Of a stretch of 64,000 nt of DNA, positions 26,213 through 35,346 are shown in pieces. The position numbers were made by a program, and so were the translations under genes. The notes beneath the pieces were generated by a model. The model ran no database searches and was not told the DNA's origin. It saw only the letters and a list, made by a program, of their open reading frames with translations. The first letter of the stretch is position 1. Each line of letters starts with the position of its first letter. The stretch lies in contig JAHCBB010000022.1 in NCBI GenBank assembly GCA_019634635.1, forward strand, positions 18,254 through 82,253, in the 5' to 3' direction. The DNA comes from Verrucomicrobiia bacterium (GTDB lineage: Bacteria > Verrucomicrobiota > Verrucomicrobiia > Limisphaerales > UBA9464).

Positions 26213-28741
26213 TCATTCCGCCCGCAACGCCACCATCGGCTGGACCTTCATGGCGCGGCGGGCGGGGAGCCAGGTGGCCGCGAGCCCGGTGGCGAACAGC
26301 GCCAGGGCGGCCACGCAGAATACCACCGGATCGAAGCCCTCGAAATCGGCGATCAGGCTGCCGAGCAAACGGACGATCGCCGCGCTGAGCAGCAGACCGA
26401 GGGCGATGCCGACCAGGCTCAACATGACACCTTCGCGCAAGATCAGGTTGCGCAGGCGCGAGGGCTCGGCGCCGAGCGCGAGGCGGATGCCGATCTCGCG
26501 CGTGCGCCGGGAAACGCTGTAGGCCTTGGCGCCGTAAAGACCAATGATCGCGATGAGCACCGCCACCGCACCGAACGCCGCCAGGACCGTCGCGATGCGC
26601 CGGAAGAGCCAGGGCACGGGCGCGGCGTCCTTGTGCTCGCGGAAGGTGCGCACCGTGAAAAGGGGCACGTCGGGAGCCGCCGCCTGGAGCTCGCGCTGCA
26701 AGGGCTCGCGCAACGCGGCCAGCGTGGTCTCGCCGGCGGTCACGGATCGGACCATGAAGTGGACCTTCTCCTTAAAGCCCTGCGCGAACGGAAGGTAGAT
26801 CGCGCCGGGCGATTTCGCTTCGGCGGAGTCGGGACGCAGGCTGCGCGCGATGCCGACGACTTCGATCGTCCCATCGCCGGACGAACCGGCGGCCGCTGGC
26901 ACCTCGCCGCCGGCCCAATCGAGACGCCGGCCCAGTGCGTCTTCGCCGGGCCAGAGCCGGGCGGCGAGTGCCTCGTCGATGATGGCGACGAGGGGTGCGC
27001 CGGCCTGATCGGTTTCGAAGGGGGTGAACGTTCGGCCGCGCAGCAGCGGCCGGCCGACGGCGGCAAAGTAATCGCCACCGACGGCGTTGAATGGGGCGAG
27101 GAAGGCGAGTCCTTCCGCCGCGGTGGACGGACGGGCATCGGGCGCTGGACGTGTGCCGGCCCGCCGTACGAACCCTTCGTTCCAGTTAAAGCCGTAGAGT
27201 GTCGCGGTGGCGATGCTGGCGAAGGCCACCCCGGGCACGTTGGCGAGGCGGTCGCCGACAGTGCGGAAAATCTCGAAGTTCCGGGACTGATCCCGCCCCC
27301 CAAGGCTGGCGTCGAATTCGACGACGAGCGTGTGAAGCGCATCAATGCCGGTGTCCGCGCCCAGCACGCGGCCCACCCATCGGGCGCTGAGGCCCGCACC
27401 GATGAGGAGGGTGAGCGACAGGGCGATCTGCGCGACGACGAGCGGGTGGCGCGGCAGCCAGCGCCGGTGCCGGCGGGTGTCTTCGGCAGCGGCTTGCTGG
27501 AGATCGGGGAGGAGATCGCGGCGCAGGAGGGTGAGCGCCGGACCGAGGGCAAAGAACAGCGTCGCCATCGTGCAGAAGACCAGCGTAGCGACGACGGGCA
27601 CCACCGGGGCTGGGGTCGTGAAAAGAAGCGCGAATGACAGACGACTGGAGACCGCAGCGATGAGGAGCTTGGTGCCCAAGACCGCGCAGATACAGCCGAG
27701 CGCGCCGCCCACGAGCGCGAGCACGAGACCTTCCGTGAGGAGCTGGCGGACGAGGCGGCCGCGGGTGGCGCCGACCGCGAGACGGATGGCGAACTCCTTG
27801 CATCGCGCGTGGCCGCGGACGAGCAGAAGCCCGGCGAGGTTGAGCGAGACAATGAGGAGGACGGAGCCAGTCAGGCCCATGAGCACGGTGCCGAGGAGGG
27901 CCGGCATGATGCCATTCTGCTTTGGCTCCGAGCCGACGACGAATCGCGGCAGCGGACCGACGATGAACGTTTGGTCCTTTTGCTCGACGGGATACAGCTC
28001 CTCCAACCCTGCAGCAGTGCCGGCCAGCGCCGACTGGGCGCTGTCGGCGGTGATGCCGGCTTGCAGCCGACCCACGAGGTTGAGGGCGAAGCTCTTGGCA
28101 TCCTGAAGCGAGCGGCCCTCGCCTCCGAGCGAATCAAAGACGCCCAGCGGAAAGTAGAACTCAGGACCGAACGTCGCATTGGCCCCGGTGAATTTTTCAG
28201 GCGTGATCCCCACGACGGTGAAGAGACGGCCGTTGATGCGCAGGGTGGAGCCGACCAGATCGGGATGGGAGCCGGAGTTGCGCCAGTAGAAATGGCTCAC
28301 AATCACAACGGGCAGATTGGCACCGGGAGTCTCCTCGGCTTCGGTGAAGCCGCGGCCCCGGAGGAGCGGCACGCCGAGCACCTCGAAGTAGTTGGCGCTG
28401 ACCATGGCGGAAACCCCGCGGCGCGCTTCCGCACCCTCGCCGACGGCGACGAACGCGAGCGCCTGCGCGAGGACGCCGGTGAAGAGATCGCGACGTTCGT
28501 GCACCTCGCGGTAGGCGGCGTAGGAGAACGCCCGGAAGTTGGCCGCCTCCTTCTTGTCCTGGGAATAGAGCTGGACGACCCGCTCGGGCTCGGGAAAAGG
28601 CCGCGGATTGAAGGCGAGCGCGTAGAGGACGCTGAACATCGCGGTGTTCAGGCCGATGCCCAGCGCGAGGACAACCACAGCCGCAACGGTGAAGCCGGGG
28701 TTCTTCAGCAATTGGCGAAGGGCATAGCGGAGGTCGTTCAT
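26213..28741 (-). CDS. ADOP-class FtsX/MacB-like permease C (longest copy)
   Basis: At 842 residues this is the longest permease of the set. It starts MNDLRYALRQLLKNPGFTVA; the first helix reads LALGIGLNTAMFSV. The FtsX motifs are CKEFAIRLAVGATRG and RRTREIGIRLALGAE. Extra length lies in both periplasmic cores (for example AARRGVSAMVSANYFEVLG and the VEQKDQTFIVGPLPRF region). ATG 28741 is chosen by alignment to the other copies; codons upstream run through heptamer repeats. The ankyrin gene follows 17 bp after the stop. Confidence 0.88.
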   Translation of the reverse strand: MNDLRYALRQLLKNPGFTVAAVVVLALGIGLNTAMFSVLYALAFNPRPFPEPERVVQLYSQDKKEAANFRAFSYAAYREVHERRDLFTGVLAQALAFVAVGEGAEARRGVSAMVSANYFEVLGVPLLRGRGFTEAEETPGANLPVVIVSHFYWRNSGSHPDLVGSTLRINGRLFTVVGITPEKFTGANATFGPEFYFPLGVFDSLGGEGRSLQDAKSFALNLVGRLQAGITADSAQSALAGTAAGLEELYPVEQKDQTFIVGPLPRFVVGSEPKQNGIMPALLGTVLMGLTGSVLLIVSLNLAGLLLVRGHARCKEFAIRLAVGATRGRLVRQLLTEGLVLALVGGALGCICAVLGTKLLIAAVSSRLSFALLFTTPAPVVPVVATLVFCTMATLFFALGPALTLLRRDLLPDLQQAAAEDTRRHRRWLPRHPLVVAQIALSLTLLIGAGLSARWVGRVLGADTGIDALHTLVVEFDASLGGRDQSRNFEIFRTVGDRLANVPGVAFASIATATLYGFNWNEGFVRRAGTRPAPDARPSTAAEGLAFLAPFNAVGGDYFAAVGRPLLRGRTFTPFETDQAGAPLVAIIDEALAARLWPGEDALGRRLDWAGGEVPAAAGSSGDGTIEVVGIARSLRPDSAEAKSPGAIYLPFAQGFKEKVHFMVRSVTAGETTLAALREPLQRELQAAAPDVPLFTVRTFREHKDAAPVPWLFRRIATVLAAFGAVAVLIAIIGLYGAKAYSVSRRTREIGIRLALGAEPSRLRNLILREGVMLSLVGIALGLLLSAAIVRLLGSLIADFEGFDPVVFCVAALALFATGLAATWLPARRAMKVQPMVALRAE

Positions 28742-28745
28742 TTTG

Positions 28746-29006
28746 CTAGTTATGAGTGACGAGTTGTGAGTAGTGAGTTGGAGATGGAGCGGGGAGCACG
28801 TGGAGCACTCCATTCAGTTTCCGGATCAGACGATCGGCTTCAGTGGCATGACGAGGAGTCATGAGCCTTCCATGATGGGGTGTTCGCCCGGTCAGACAAC
28901 GGCTCACCCTGGCCAGCAGCCCTCGCTTCAGCCACGCCATCGAGTCCCGGCAACTCCGCGACGCCCGTTGACGCAGATCTCTGCTGACTGAAGACTCATA
29001 ACTCAT
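28746..29006 (-). pseudogene. Four-helix-bundle gene relic with internal deletion
   Basis: The 86-codon frame keeps SCRDSMAWLKRGLLARVSRC, comparable to SCRELIAWQKGMLLARLIHR of the intact copy at 37815, and then jumps to ADRLIRKLNGVLHVL, which matches the C-terminal helix (GLIQELRKMLNALRRS). The middle two helices, including the AVSIPSNLAEGQARR core, are gone. Heptamer arrays remain on both sides, which identifies the fragment as the same kind of unit. Confidence 0.6.
28749..28780 (-). repeat. Degenerate heptamer array upstream of permease C
   Basis: GTTATGAGTGACGAGTTGTG and neighbouring bases are imperfect copies of the AGTTATG heptamer. The array begins 8 bp from the permease C start codon. 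Confidence 0.55.
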
Positions 29007-29041
29007 AACTCATAACTCACAACTCATGGCTCATGGCTCAT
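28993..29041 (-). repeat. Heptamer array downstream of permease D
   Basis: Several copies of CTCATAA are followed by CTCATGG variants and run into the stop region of permease D. The last ~25 bp are nearly the same as the array before permease G (38230-38256), so the two junctions share an origin. Confidence 0.7.
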
Positions 29042-31437
29042 CCATCACTCCGCAGCGCCACCATCGGGTCCACCCGCGCCGCGCGCCGCGCAGGCAGCCA
29101 GCAGGCAAATAACGCCACGCCCAGAAGGACCAGGGACACGCCGGCAAAGGTCGCCGGATCGGTCGGTTTGACCTCGTAAAGCATCCTGACCAGCACGCGC
29201 GTCAGCCCGAACGCCCCAGCCAGGCCGAGCACGAGGCCGACCGCGGCGAGCTTCATGCCGTGGCTCACGACGAGCCCGAGCACGTCGCGACGGCTCGCCC
29301 CCAGCGCCATGCGGATGCCGATCTCACGGGTGCGTTGCGTGACGGCATAAGCGATGATTCCGTAGAGGCCGATGGCGGCCAGCAGCAGCGCGGCGCCGGC
29401 GAATCCAGCCAGCAGCACCAGCACGAAACGTTGTTGCGACAGCGAACCGGCGATCGCGTTCTCCATGGTCTGGATGTTTGCCACCGGTTGGTCGGGATCG
29501 ATTTCGAGCACCGCCTTCCGCACCGTCTCCGCCAGGGCGAGCGGGGCGATAGCGGTGCGAACCAGCAGATTTCCACTCCCCATGAAGCTGTAGGCCTGCG
29601 GTCGATACACGCAGGAGCGGACCTCCTTCCCGAGCCCATGCTGCCGGACATCCCCGACGACGCCGACAATCTCCCAGCCTTCGTCGAGGTTGCCCGTGGC
29701 CACGTCGAGATGGATGCGCTGCCCCAACGGGTCCTGATTCGGGAAATGCTGACGGGCCAGGGCTTCGTTGATGATGACCACCCGTGGCGAACCGACCTTG
29801 TCGCTCCATGCAAAGGGCCGGCCCTTGCGCAGCGGAATTCCCGCTGCCTGGAAGTAGTATGGCGTGCAAAAATCAAAGTCCACGCCGTGGCCGGTCGGCG
29901 GCGCATCCGACCGGCCGGCGATCGTGAACGTCGTGTCCATGGACCCACCTCTCACCGGCCGCTTTCCGACCACCCCGGCCGCTTCGACGCCTGGGAGAGC
30001 GCCGATCCGTTCAAGCGCCCGCTCGAAGAAATCCGTCCGTCGCGCGGCGTCCGGATACTTTTTCTCCGGCAGGCTCACCTGCATGGTCAGGACGTTCTGG
30101 GGATTGATGCCCGGCGGAACGTGGGCGAGGCGGACGAAGCTGTTAAGCAACAAACCGGCGCCGACCAGCAAAACGAGCGAAAGCGCCACCTCGGCAATGA
30201 TCAATCCGCTGCGGACACGGTTCCGTGGACCGGTGCTGGAAGTGCGCGCGCCATCCTTGAGCATGTCGTTGAGATTGATCCGCGAGGTCTGAAGGGCCGG
30301 CACCAGTCCAAACACCACCGCAGCGAGGAGCGAGACCAGCATGGCGAATCCCAGCATGCGCAGGTCGAGGCCGAGTTCCCCCGCGCGGGGCAGGTTCACG
30401 GCATTCAGGTGCTTGACCATTTCGACGCCCCAGAGCGCGAGCAGCAGTCCGAGCGACGCGCCTGCCAGCGACAGCAGCACGCTCTCCGTCAACAACTGCC
30501 GGACAATCCGCCAGCGCCCGGCACCCAGCGCGGCCCGCACCGCCATTTCCTTCTGACGCCCCGACGATTTGGCCAGCAACAGGTTCGCGACGTTGCTGCA
30601 GGCAATCAGCAGCACGCAACCCACGGCGCCGAACAACACGAGCAGCGTCGGCTTGGTGTCGCCCGTGATCTGCTCATGCAGCGGCACGAGGGTCGCGCCC
30701 CAGCCCTGCTTCCACGCCGGATACAGGGGACGGAGCTGTGCGGCCACCGCCGATAGTTCAGTTTCGGCCCGTTCCACGGTCTCGCCGGGTTTCAAGCGGC
30801 CGAAGGCCTGGAGCCAGTGGGAACCGCGTTCATTTACGGCGCTTGGGCCGACCGCAATAGGGACGACGAAATCGGACGGCCCCCACGGCAGGGCCGTTGG
30901 GGCAAGGACACCTATCACCGTATGGCTTTGGTCATTGAGCTGGATCGTGCGCCCCACGACGGATACGTCACCGCCAAATCTGCGCTGCCAGAATCCGTGG
31001 CCCAGCACGACCACCTGGTCCTTGCCCGGCTGATCCTCATCCGGCGCGAAGCCCCGGCCCAGGACCGGTCGCGCCCGCAGGATCTTCAGGCCGCTGGCAG
31101 ACATTCCCAGTCCGCTGACGCGCTCCGGCTCTCCTTCGCCGGTGAGGTTCAACTCGCGACCGTCCAGGAGCGAAAGGTCTTCAAAGAAGTTCCCGTGCTC
31201 TTTCCAGTCGAGAAAGGCGCCCGGGGAAACCCAGTTTCGCTGACCGGGGCCGGGAGCCTCCCACACCTGCACCAACTGCCCTGGCTCGTCGTAAGGCAGC
31301 CGCTTCAGCAACACCGAGTCCACGATGCTGAACACGGCGGTCGTAGCTCCGATGCCGAGCGCAAGCGTGAGCACGGCCACGGCGGTGAAGCCGGGGTTCT
31401 TCAGCAACTGGCGGCAGGCGAATTTGAGATCTTTCAC
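29038..31437 (-). CDS. ADOP-class FtsX/MacB-like permease D
   Basis: The 799-residue protein most likely starts at GTG 31437 (VKDLKFACRQLLKNPGFTAV), which aligns with the MxDLKF start of the other copies; the upstream ATG at 31500 would add 21 atypical residues. The first helix has LGIGATTAVFSIV. The FtsX motifs are RQKEMAVRAALGAGRWR and QRTREIGIRMALGAS. It ends LRSDG, as permease G does, with the stop inside the adjoining repeat. The 110 bp between this gene and permease E hold no four-helix-bundle unit. Confidence 0.87.
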   Translation of the reverse strand: MKDLKFACRQLLKNPGFTAVAVLTLALGIGATTAVFSIVDSVLLKRLPYDEPGQLVQVWEAPGPGQRNWVSPGAFLDWKEHGNFFEDLSLLDGRELNLTGEGEPERVSGLGMSASGLKILRARPVLGRGFAPDEDQPGKDQVVVLGHGFWQRRFGGDVSVVGRTIQLNDQSHTVIGVLAPTALPWGPSDFVVPIAVGPSAVNERGSHWLQAFGRLKPGETVERAETELSAVAAQLRPLYPAWKQGWGATLVPLHEQITGDTKPTLLVLFGAVGCVLLIACSNVANLLLAKSSGRQKEMAVRAALGAGRWRIVRQLLTESVLLSLAGASLGLLLALWGVEMVKHLNAVNLPRAGELGLDLRMLGFAMLVSLLAAVVFGLVPALQTSRINLNDMLKDGARTSSTGPRNRVRSGLIIAEVALSLVLLVGAGLLLNSFVRLAHVPPGINPQNVLTMQVSLPEKKYPDAARRTDFFERALERIGALPGVEAAGVVGKRPVRGGSMDTTFTIAGRSDAPPTGHGVDFDFCTPYYFQAAGIPLRKGRPFAWSDKVGSPRVVIINEALARQHFPNQDPLGQRIHLDVATGNLDEGWEIVGVVGDVRQHGLGKEVRSCVYRPQAYSFMGSGNLLVRTAIAPLALAETVRKAVLEIDPDQPVANIQTMENAIAGSLSQQRFVLVLLAGFAGAALLLAAIGLYGIIAYAVTQRTREIGIRMALGASRRDVLGLVVSHGMKLAAVGLVLGLAGAFGLTRVLVRMLYEVKPTDPATFAGVSLVLLGVALFACWLPARRAARVDPMVALRSDG

Positions 31438-31547
31438 GGTGGGCAGGCAGTAATCAGTGTTGGCGAATGAAAACATCGAATAATCGACATTCAACGCCAT
31501 ACACCCAAGGCTGAGGCACGGAATCCAATGGAAGTTGCGCGTTCATT

Positions 31548-33977
31548 TTATTCCGTTCGCATCGCCTCCATCGGCTCGACCTTCGTCGCCTGTCGGGCCG
31601 GGAGCCAGCAGGCAAACAGCGTCGTCGCCAGCAGCAAGGCGAGCACTCCGAGACAAGTTCCCAAATCAAAGGGACTGGTGTGGTGAAGCTGGCTGGCAAT
31701 CAATCGCGTCCAGGCCAGGGCGCCGAGAATGCCGATCACAGAGCCCAAGGCAACGAGCTTCATCCCTTCCTTGAGGATCAATCGAACCAAGTCACCATCC
31801 TGGGCTCCCAATGCCTTCCGAACACCGAGTTCCTGCCGGCGCTGGACGACGGCGTTGGTCAGGACACCCGCGATGCCGAGCACGACCAGACCGAGCGCGA
31901 CGGCGCCGAAGGTGGCCGTGAGCAGCGTGACGAAACGCTTGGAAGCAATTGAACCGCTCACTGCGTCATCAAGCGGTCGGAAATTGTAGGCTGGCACTTC
32001 GCGATCCAACGCAAGGAACTCCCGATTGATGGCCGCCGCCAGAGCGGCGGGTTCGTCACGGGTGCGCACCACGAGCGAATGAATCCACACGGCATACTGG
32101 CGGCAGCAGAGATAGACTTCCGGCCGCGCCGGCGCGTCCAGCCCGGTTGATTTCACATCCGCAATCACGCCGACGACTTCCGCGAGGTTGGTTCCCGTCG
32201 CCCCTGCAGTGATGCGACGACCGAGAGGATCGCCGCCGCCGAAGAGTTCCTTCGCCAGTGTTTGATTGATGATCACCACGGGCCGCGAGCTTTCGTCGTC
32301 CGTGGAAGCGAATTCGCGTCCGCGCAACACCGGAATTCGCATCAACTGGAAATAGCCCGGACTGGCCTGCCGATAGCCGGCGAGGCGGGCGGAGTTCTGC
32401 ATGTCCATGCTTTCGCCTTCCAAGGCGATGCGTTTGGTCGAGGCGAGCATGCTCCCGAAAGGCGCGCCATGCACCGTGGCTGCCGCCTCGACTCCCGGCA
32501 GGGCGCTGATCCGCACAATCAGGTCGGCGAGGAAGCGCAGGCGTTTCGAGTCATCGCCGTACGCCTGCCAATGAAGAGTGAAGTCCGCAGCCAACACCTG
32601 TTCCGGTTCGAAGCCCGGCCGTTCCGCCGCCAGCCGTTGAAAACTTCGGAGGAACAATCCCGCGCCAGCCAGGAGCGTCACGGCGACCGCGACTTGCGCG
32701 ATGGCCAACCCGGCTCGCCACCCGGACACTCTTCCGCCAGCAAGACCACGATTGGTTGCGGCCAATGCCGTCTGCGGATCACTCCGCACGACCTGGAGCG
32801 CGGGCAAGAGACCGGTCAGGAATCCCGTGACAACCGTAACGAGGAGTGCGAACCCAAACACCGGCCAATCCAGCGCGAGCGAGTCGATTCGAGGCAGGCT
32901 GTCCGGCACCCACGCCGGTGTGACCGACAACAGCCAACGGGCGATGAGCAGGCTCAAGGAACCGCCGATCATCGCCAGCAGCAGACACTCCAGAACCGGC
33001 AATCGGATAAGCTGCCGCCAGTGCGCCCCAAGCGCCGCGCGGATTGCAAACTCCCGGATGCGCCGCCGGCCACGAGCCAGAGACAAGTTGGCCAGGTTCA
33101 CACACGCAATCAGCAACACCGACCCGACGGAGCCCAGGATCACCACCAGCATGGGTGCCGACTCGGCGGTGACCTGTTCATGCAGCGAACGCACGGCCAC
33201 TCCCCAATCGACCCGGTCCGGGTTTTCTTCGGCTGCGACTGCGGCGAGACGATTCATCTCGGCCTGGGCGGACTGCACGGTTACGCCCGATTTCAAGCGC
33301 CCGACGCCGATAAAGAAACGGCCATCCGAAGCCCGCTCCTGCGGCGTGAACGGATACGGCATCCAGAGCTTCGGCTCGAAGGCTGCCGTTGGTCGGCCAA
33401 CGATGTTTCGCGGGTTGAAGGTCCGGAACTCCGGGGCCAACACGCCTACGACAACCGTCTGTTCGCCGCTTAAGCGAATCGTGTGCCCGACGATGTCCCT
33501 CCGGCCGCCGAACTGCGTTTGCCAGAGATCATGGGTGATGACCACCACCTGGTGCCGGCCCAGTTCATCCTCACCCGTCGCAAAGCCGCGACCCAGGGCG
33601 AACTTCGGCCCGAGCACCTCAAAGTAGTTGGCCGTGACGTAGGCTCCTCGAACGTGGAAGGGCACTGTTTCCGTGGCCACGTTGAAGGATTCATAAACCT
33701 CGGCCGCCAGACTGGAAAACGATGTGGTGCGGTCGCGCCAGCCAAAGAAAGAGGCCGCCGAAGCATTGATCTGAGTGAAGCCCCGCTTTGGGTTGCTGTC
33801 AGATATTGTCACCAACTGCTGCGGGTTCTCATAGGGGAGTGGCTTCAGCAACACGGCATTGACGATGCCGAAGATGGCGGTGTTTGCGCCGATGCCGAGC
33901 GCGAGCGTGAGCACGGCCACGGCGGTGAAGCCAGGGTTCTTCAGCAACTGGCGAAGGGCGGATTTCAGGTCGTTCAT
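31548..33977 (-). CDS. ADOP-class FtsX/MacB-like permease E
   Basis: The 809-residue product starts at ATG 33977 with MNDLKSALRQLLKNPGFTAV and has a canonical first helix (LGIGANTAIFGIV). The FtsX motifs are RRIREFAIRAALGAHWRQ and QRRQELGVRKALGAQ; the Lys in place of Met/Leu before ALGA is unusual in the set. It ends MEAMRTE. Unlike B, D and G, its 3' end shows no heptamer array. It is the first permease downstream of the methyltransferase island, and the 218 bp between them contain nothing I recognise. Confidence 0.88.
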   Translation of the reverse strand: MNDLKSALRQLLKNPGFTAVAVLTLALGIGANTAIFGIVNAVLLKPLPYENPQQLVTISDSNPKRGFTQINASAASFFGWRDRTTSFSSLAAEVYESFNVATETVPFHVRGAYVTANYFEVLGPKFALGRGFATGEDELGRHQVVVITHDLWQTQFGGRRDIVGHTIRLSGEQTVVVGVLAPEFRTFNPRNIVGRPTAAFEPKLWMPYPFTPQERASDGRFFIGVGRLKSGVTVQSAQAEMNRLAAVAAEENPDRVDWGVAVRSLHEQVTAESAPMLVVILGSVGSVLLIACVNLANLSLARGRRRIREFAIRAALGAHWRQLIRLPVLECLLLAMIGGSLSLLIARWLLSVTPAWVPDSLPRIDSLALDWPVFGFALLVTVVTGFLTGLLPALQVVRSDPQTALAATNRGLAGGRVSGWRAGLAIAQVAVAVTLLAGAGLFLRSFQRLAAERPGFEPEQVLAADFTLHWQAYGDDSKRLRFLADLIVRISALPGVEAAATVHGAPFGSMLASTKRIALEGESMDMQNSARLAGYRQASPGYFQLMRIPVLRGREFASTDDESSRPVVIINQTLAKELFGGGDPLGRRITAGATGTNLAEVVGVIADVKSTGLDAPARPEVYLCCRQYAVWIHSLVVRTRDEPAALAAAINREFLALDREVPAYNFRPLDDAVSGSIASKRFVTLLTATFGAVALGLVVLGIAGVLTNAVVQRRQELGVRKALGAQDGDLVRLILKEGMKLVALGSVIGILGALAWTRLIASQLHHTSPFDLGTCLGVLALLLATTLFACWLPARQATKVEPMEAMRTE

Positions 33978-34195
33978 CTTGCTATTACATGATGATTACG
34001 AAATTGCTTCCAAGCGCTGTCATGGTCCCACATACGGATCAGACCTTTCCAGAGACACGTAGGATACTCGGCCGCGTAAGAGACACTCGATTACATTGCC
34101 ATCCCCGGGTGAGAGCGCGGGCAAACAGCGTGCGCAACATCTTTTCCCATGCGCTCGCTGTGATTGAGGTTCTCACGGCAGAGCTTCTGCGTATT

Positions 34196-35002
34196 TCAAA
34201 CTCGTTGAGCACAGGAATTGAGCGTGCTTTGATTCCGGATCAGAAGGCGCAATGAACCATCAAAATTTGGCATTGTACGCCATTCTCCAAACTGGTGGTC
34301 CCAAAATCCGGATCTCAGGTCATCACTTAGCTTCCTCACGAAGCGTTGTTGATCTTCTTCTGATATAAAACTCCAAGCAGACTGGGATCGTCGCACCGTG
34401 GCATCAAGAAAGGATTCCGGCCGAGCGTAAAAGGCCTCGGCGAATCCATCGACACAATCAATCGGCACGGGAACGCCCAGGATCTCCGTCGCCCCGCCGA
34501 GGCCATTAGAGATTCTCTCCAAAGTTGGAAAGCGCCTGCGCTCAACCGCAATCAGTTCAGGGGCGTAGTGGGCCAGCCAGTAGCGATCCATCGCATCACC
34601 GTCGAAAGTAAGCACCACAATTGGTCCTCGCGTGACGCGTCGCAGTTCCTTCAGTCCCTGGTCAATATCCTTCCACTGATGCACGGTAACAAGCGCCATA
34701 GACGCATCGACCGACTGGTCATCCAACGGCAATTGCTCTGCGATGCCATGAATCGCGGGTACCAGGCTCTTGGGGCGCTGGCTTCGCATGGCCTCCGACG
34801 GTTCAACTGCAACGACATAGCGGTCTTTTGGCTCAATTGAGCCGGCACCTGCCCCGACGTTAAGCACTGTGCGCGCGTCTCCCAGTGCGCGGTGTATCCA
34901 GTCCGCAATTCGCGGGTCTGTTCGTCTTTGAAGCGAGTAATGTTGCCCATGCTTACCATAGTTTACATCTCCCGCTGGATTTAACCTTTGAGTTGCAGTC
35001 AT
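34196..35002 (-). CDS. Class I SAM-dependent methyltransferase
   Basis: The 268-residue protein has a Rossmann methyltransferase fold. Motif I is TVLNVGAGAGS (about 45-55), followed by VVAVEPSEAM and the post-motif region PLDDQSVDASMALVTVHQWK. It resembles UbiE/SmtA-like small-molecule methyltransferases; the substrate is unknown. Base composition is clearly more AT-rich than in the flanking permease genes, and both flanks (33978-34195 and 35003-35149) are equally AT-rich and without recognisable genes. I infer a foreign island inserted into the permease array. Confidence 0.85.
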   Translation of the reverse strand: MTATQRLNPAGDVNYGKHGQHYSLQRRTDPRIADWIHRALGDARTVLNVGAGAGSIEPKDRYVVAVEPSEAMRSQRPKSLVPAIHGIAEQLPLDDQSVDASMALVTVHQWKDIDQGLKELRRVTRGPIVVLTFDGDAMDRYWLAHYAPELIAVERRRFPTLERISNGLGGATEILGVPVPIDCVDGFAEAFYARPESFLDATVRRSQSAWSFISEEDQQRFVRKLSDDLRSGFWDHQFGEWRTMPNFDGSLRLLIRNQSTLNSCAQRV

Positions 35003-35149
35003 ACCTTTTCGTCGTTTATAGCTTGCTAAGCCCTGACTTGCGGGGGCTCACTAAGCGGGAATTGCTGCCGCATACATGGTCCGCACTACACGATGACAGC
35101 AGGATAAATGCATCCTTGTCGACAAGAGAATCATGGCGGTTATATCGGA

Positions 35150-35221
35150 TCCCAAGGCGGCCACGGCGCCGAAGCCGGCTGTCTTCAGCAACTGGCGGAC
35201 GGCGAATTTGAGGCCGGTCAT
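35150..35221 (-). pseudogene. Remnant of a ninth ADOP permease gene (N-terminus only)
   Basis: From ATG 35221 the minus strand reads MTGLKFAVRQLLKTAGFGAV, the standard start of these permeases, and then loses all similarity within ~24 codons at the border with the AT-rich methyltransferase island. The rest of this permease has been lost. Confidence 0.75.
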
Positions 35222-35249
35222 AGGAAAGTTATAGGTTCAGAGTTACAAG

Positions 35250-35309
35250 TTATGAGCCAGAAACGGAGCGCCGCAGCGCGTTAGCAATTTTGCGTTGTTC
35301 TTGGATGAT
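35250..35309 (-). pseudogene. C-terminal tail of a lost four-helix-bundle gene
   Basis: Twenty codons read IIQEQRKIANALRRSVSGS followed by TAA, matching the C-terminal helix LIQELRKMLNALRRSVSHS of the intact copies. Short heptamer copies lie on both sides (35229-35253 and 35311-35333). The order, permease remnant then four-helix-bundle tail then permease F, is the same as elsewhere in the array. Confidence 0.7.
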
Positions 35310-35310
35310 A

Positions 35311-35333
35311 TTCATAACTCATAACTCAAAGCT
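35311..35333 (-). repeat. Heptamer array between the four-helix-bundle tail and permease F
   Basis: TTCATAACTCATAACTCAAA contains two heptamer copies, 14 bp from the stop of permease F. Confidence 0.65.
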
Positions 35334-35346
35334 CACCACTCTATCA

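Noticed and set aside
35003..35149. Possible integron attC site beside the methyltransferase gene
   Set aside because: I found no matching core and inverse core sites in the AT-rich flank, and no integrase gene is present.
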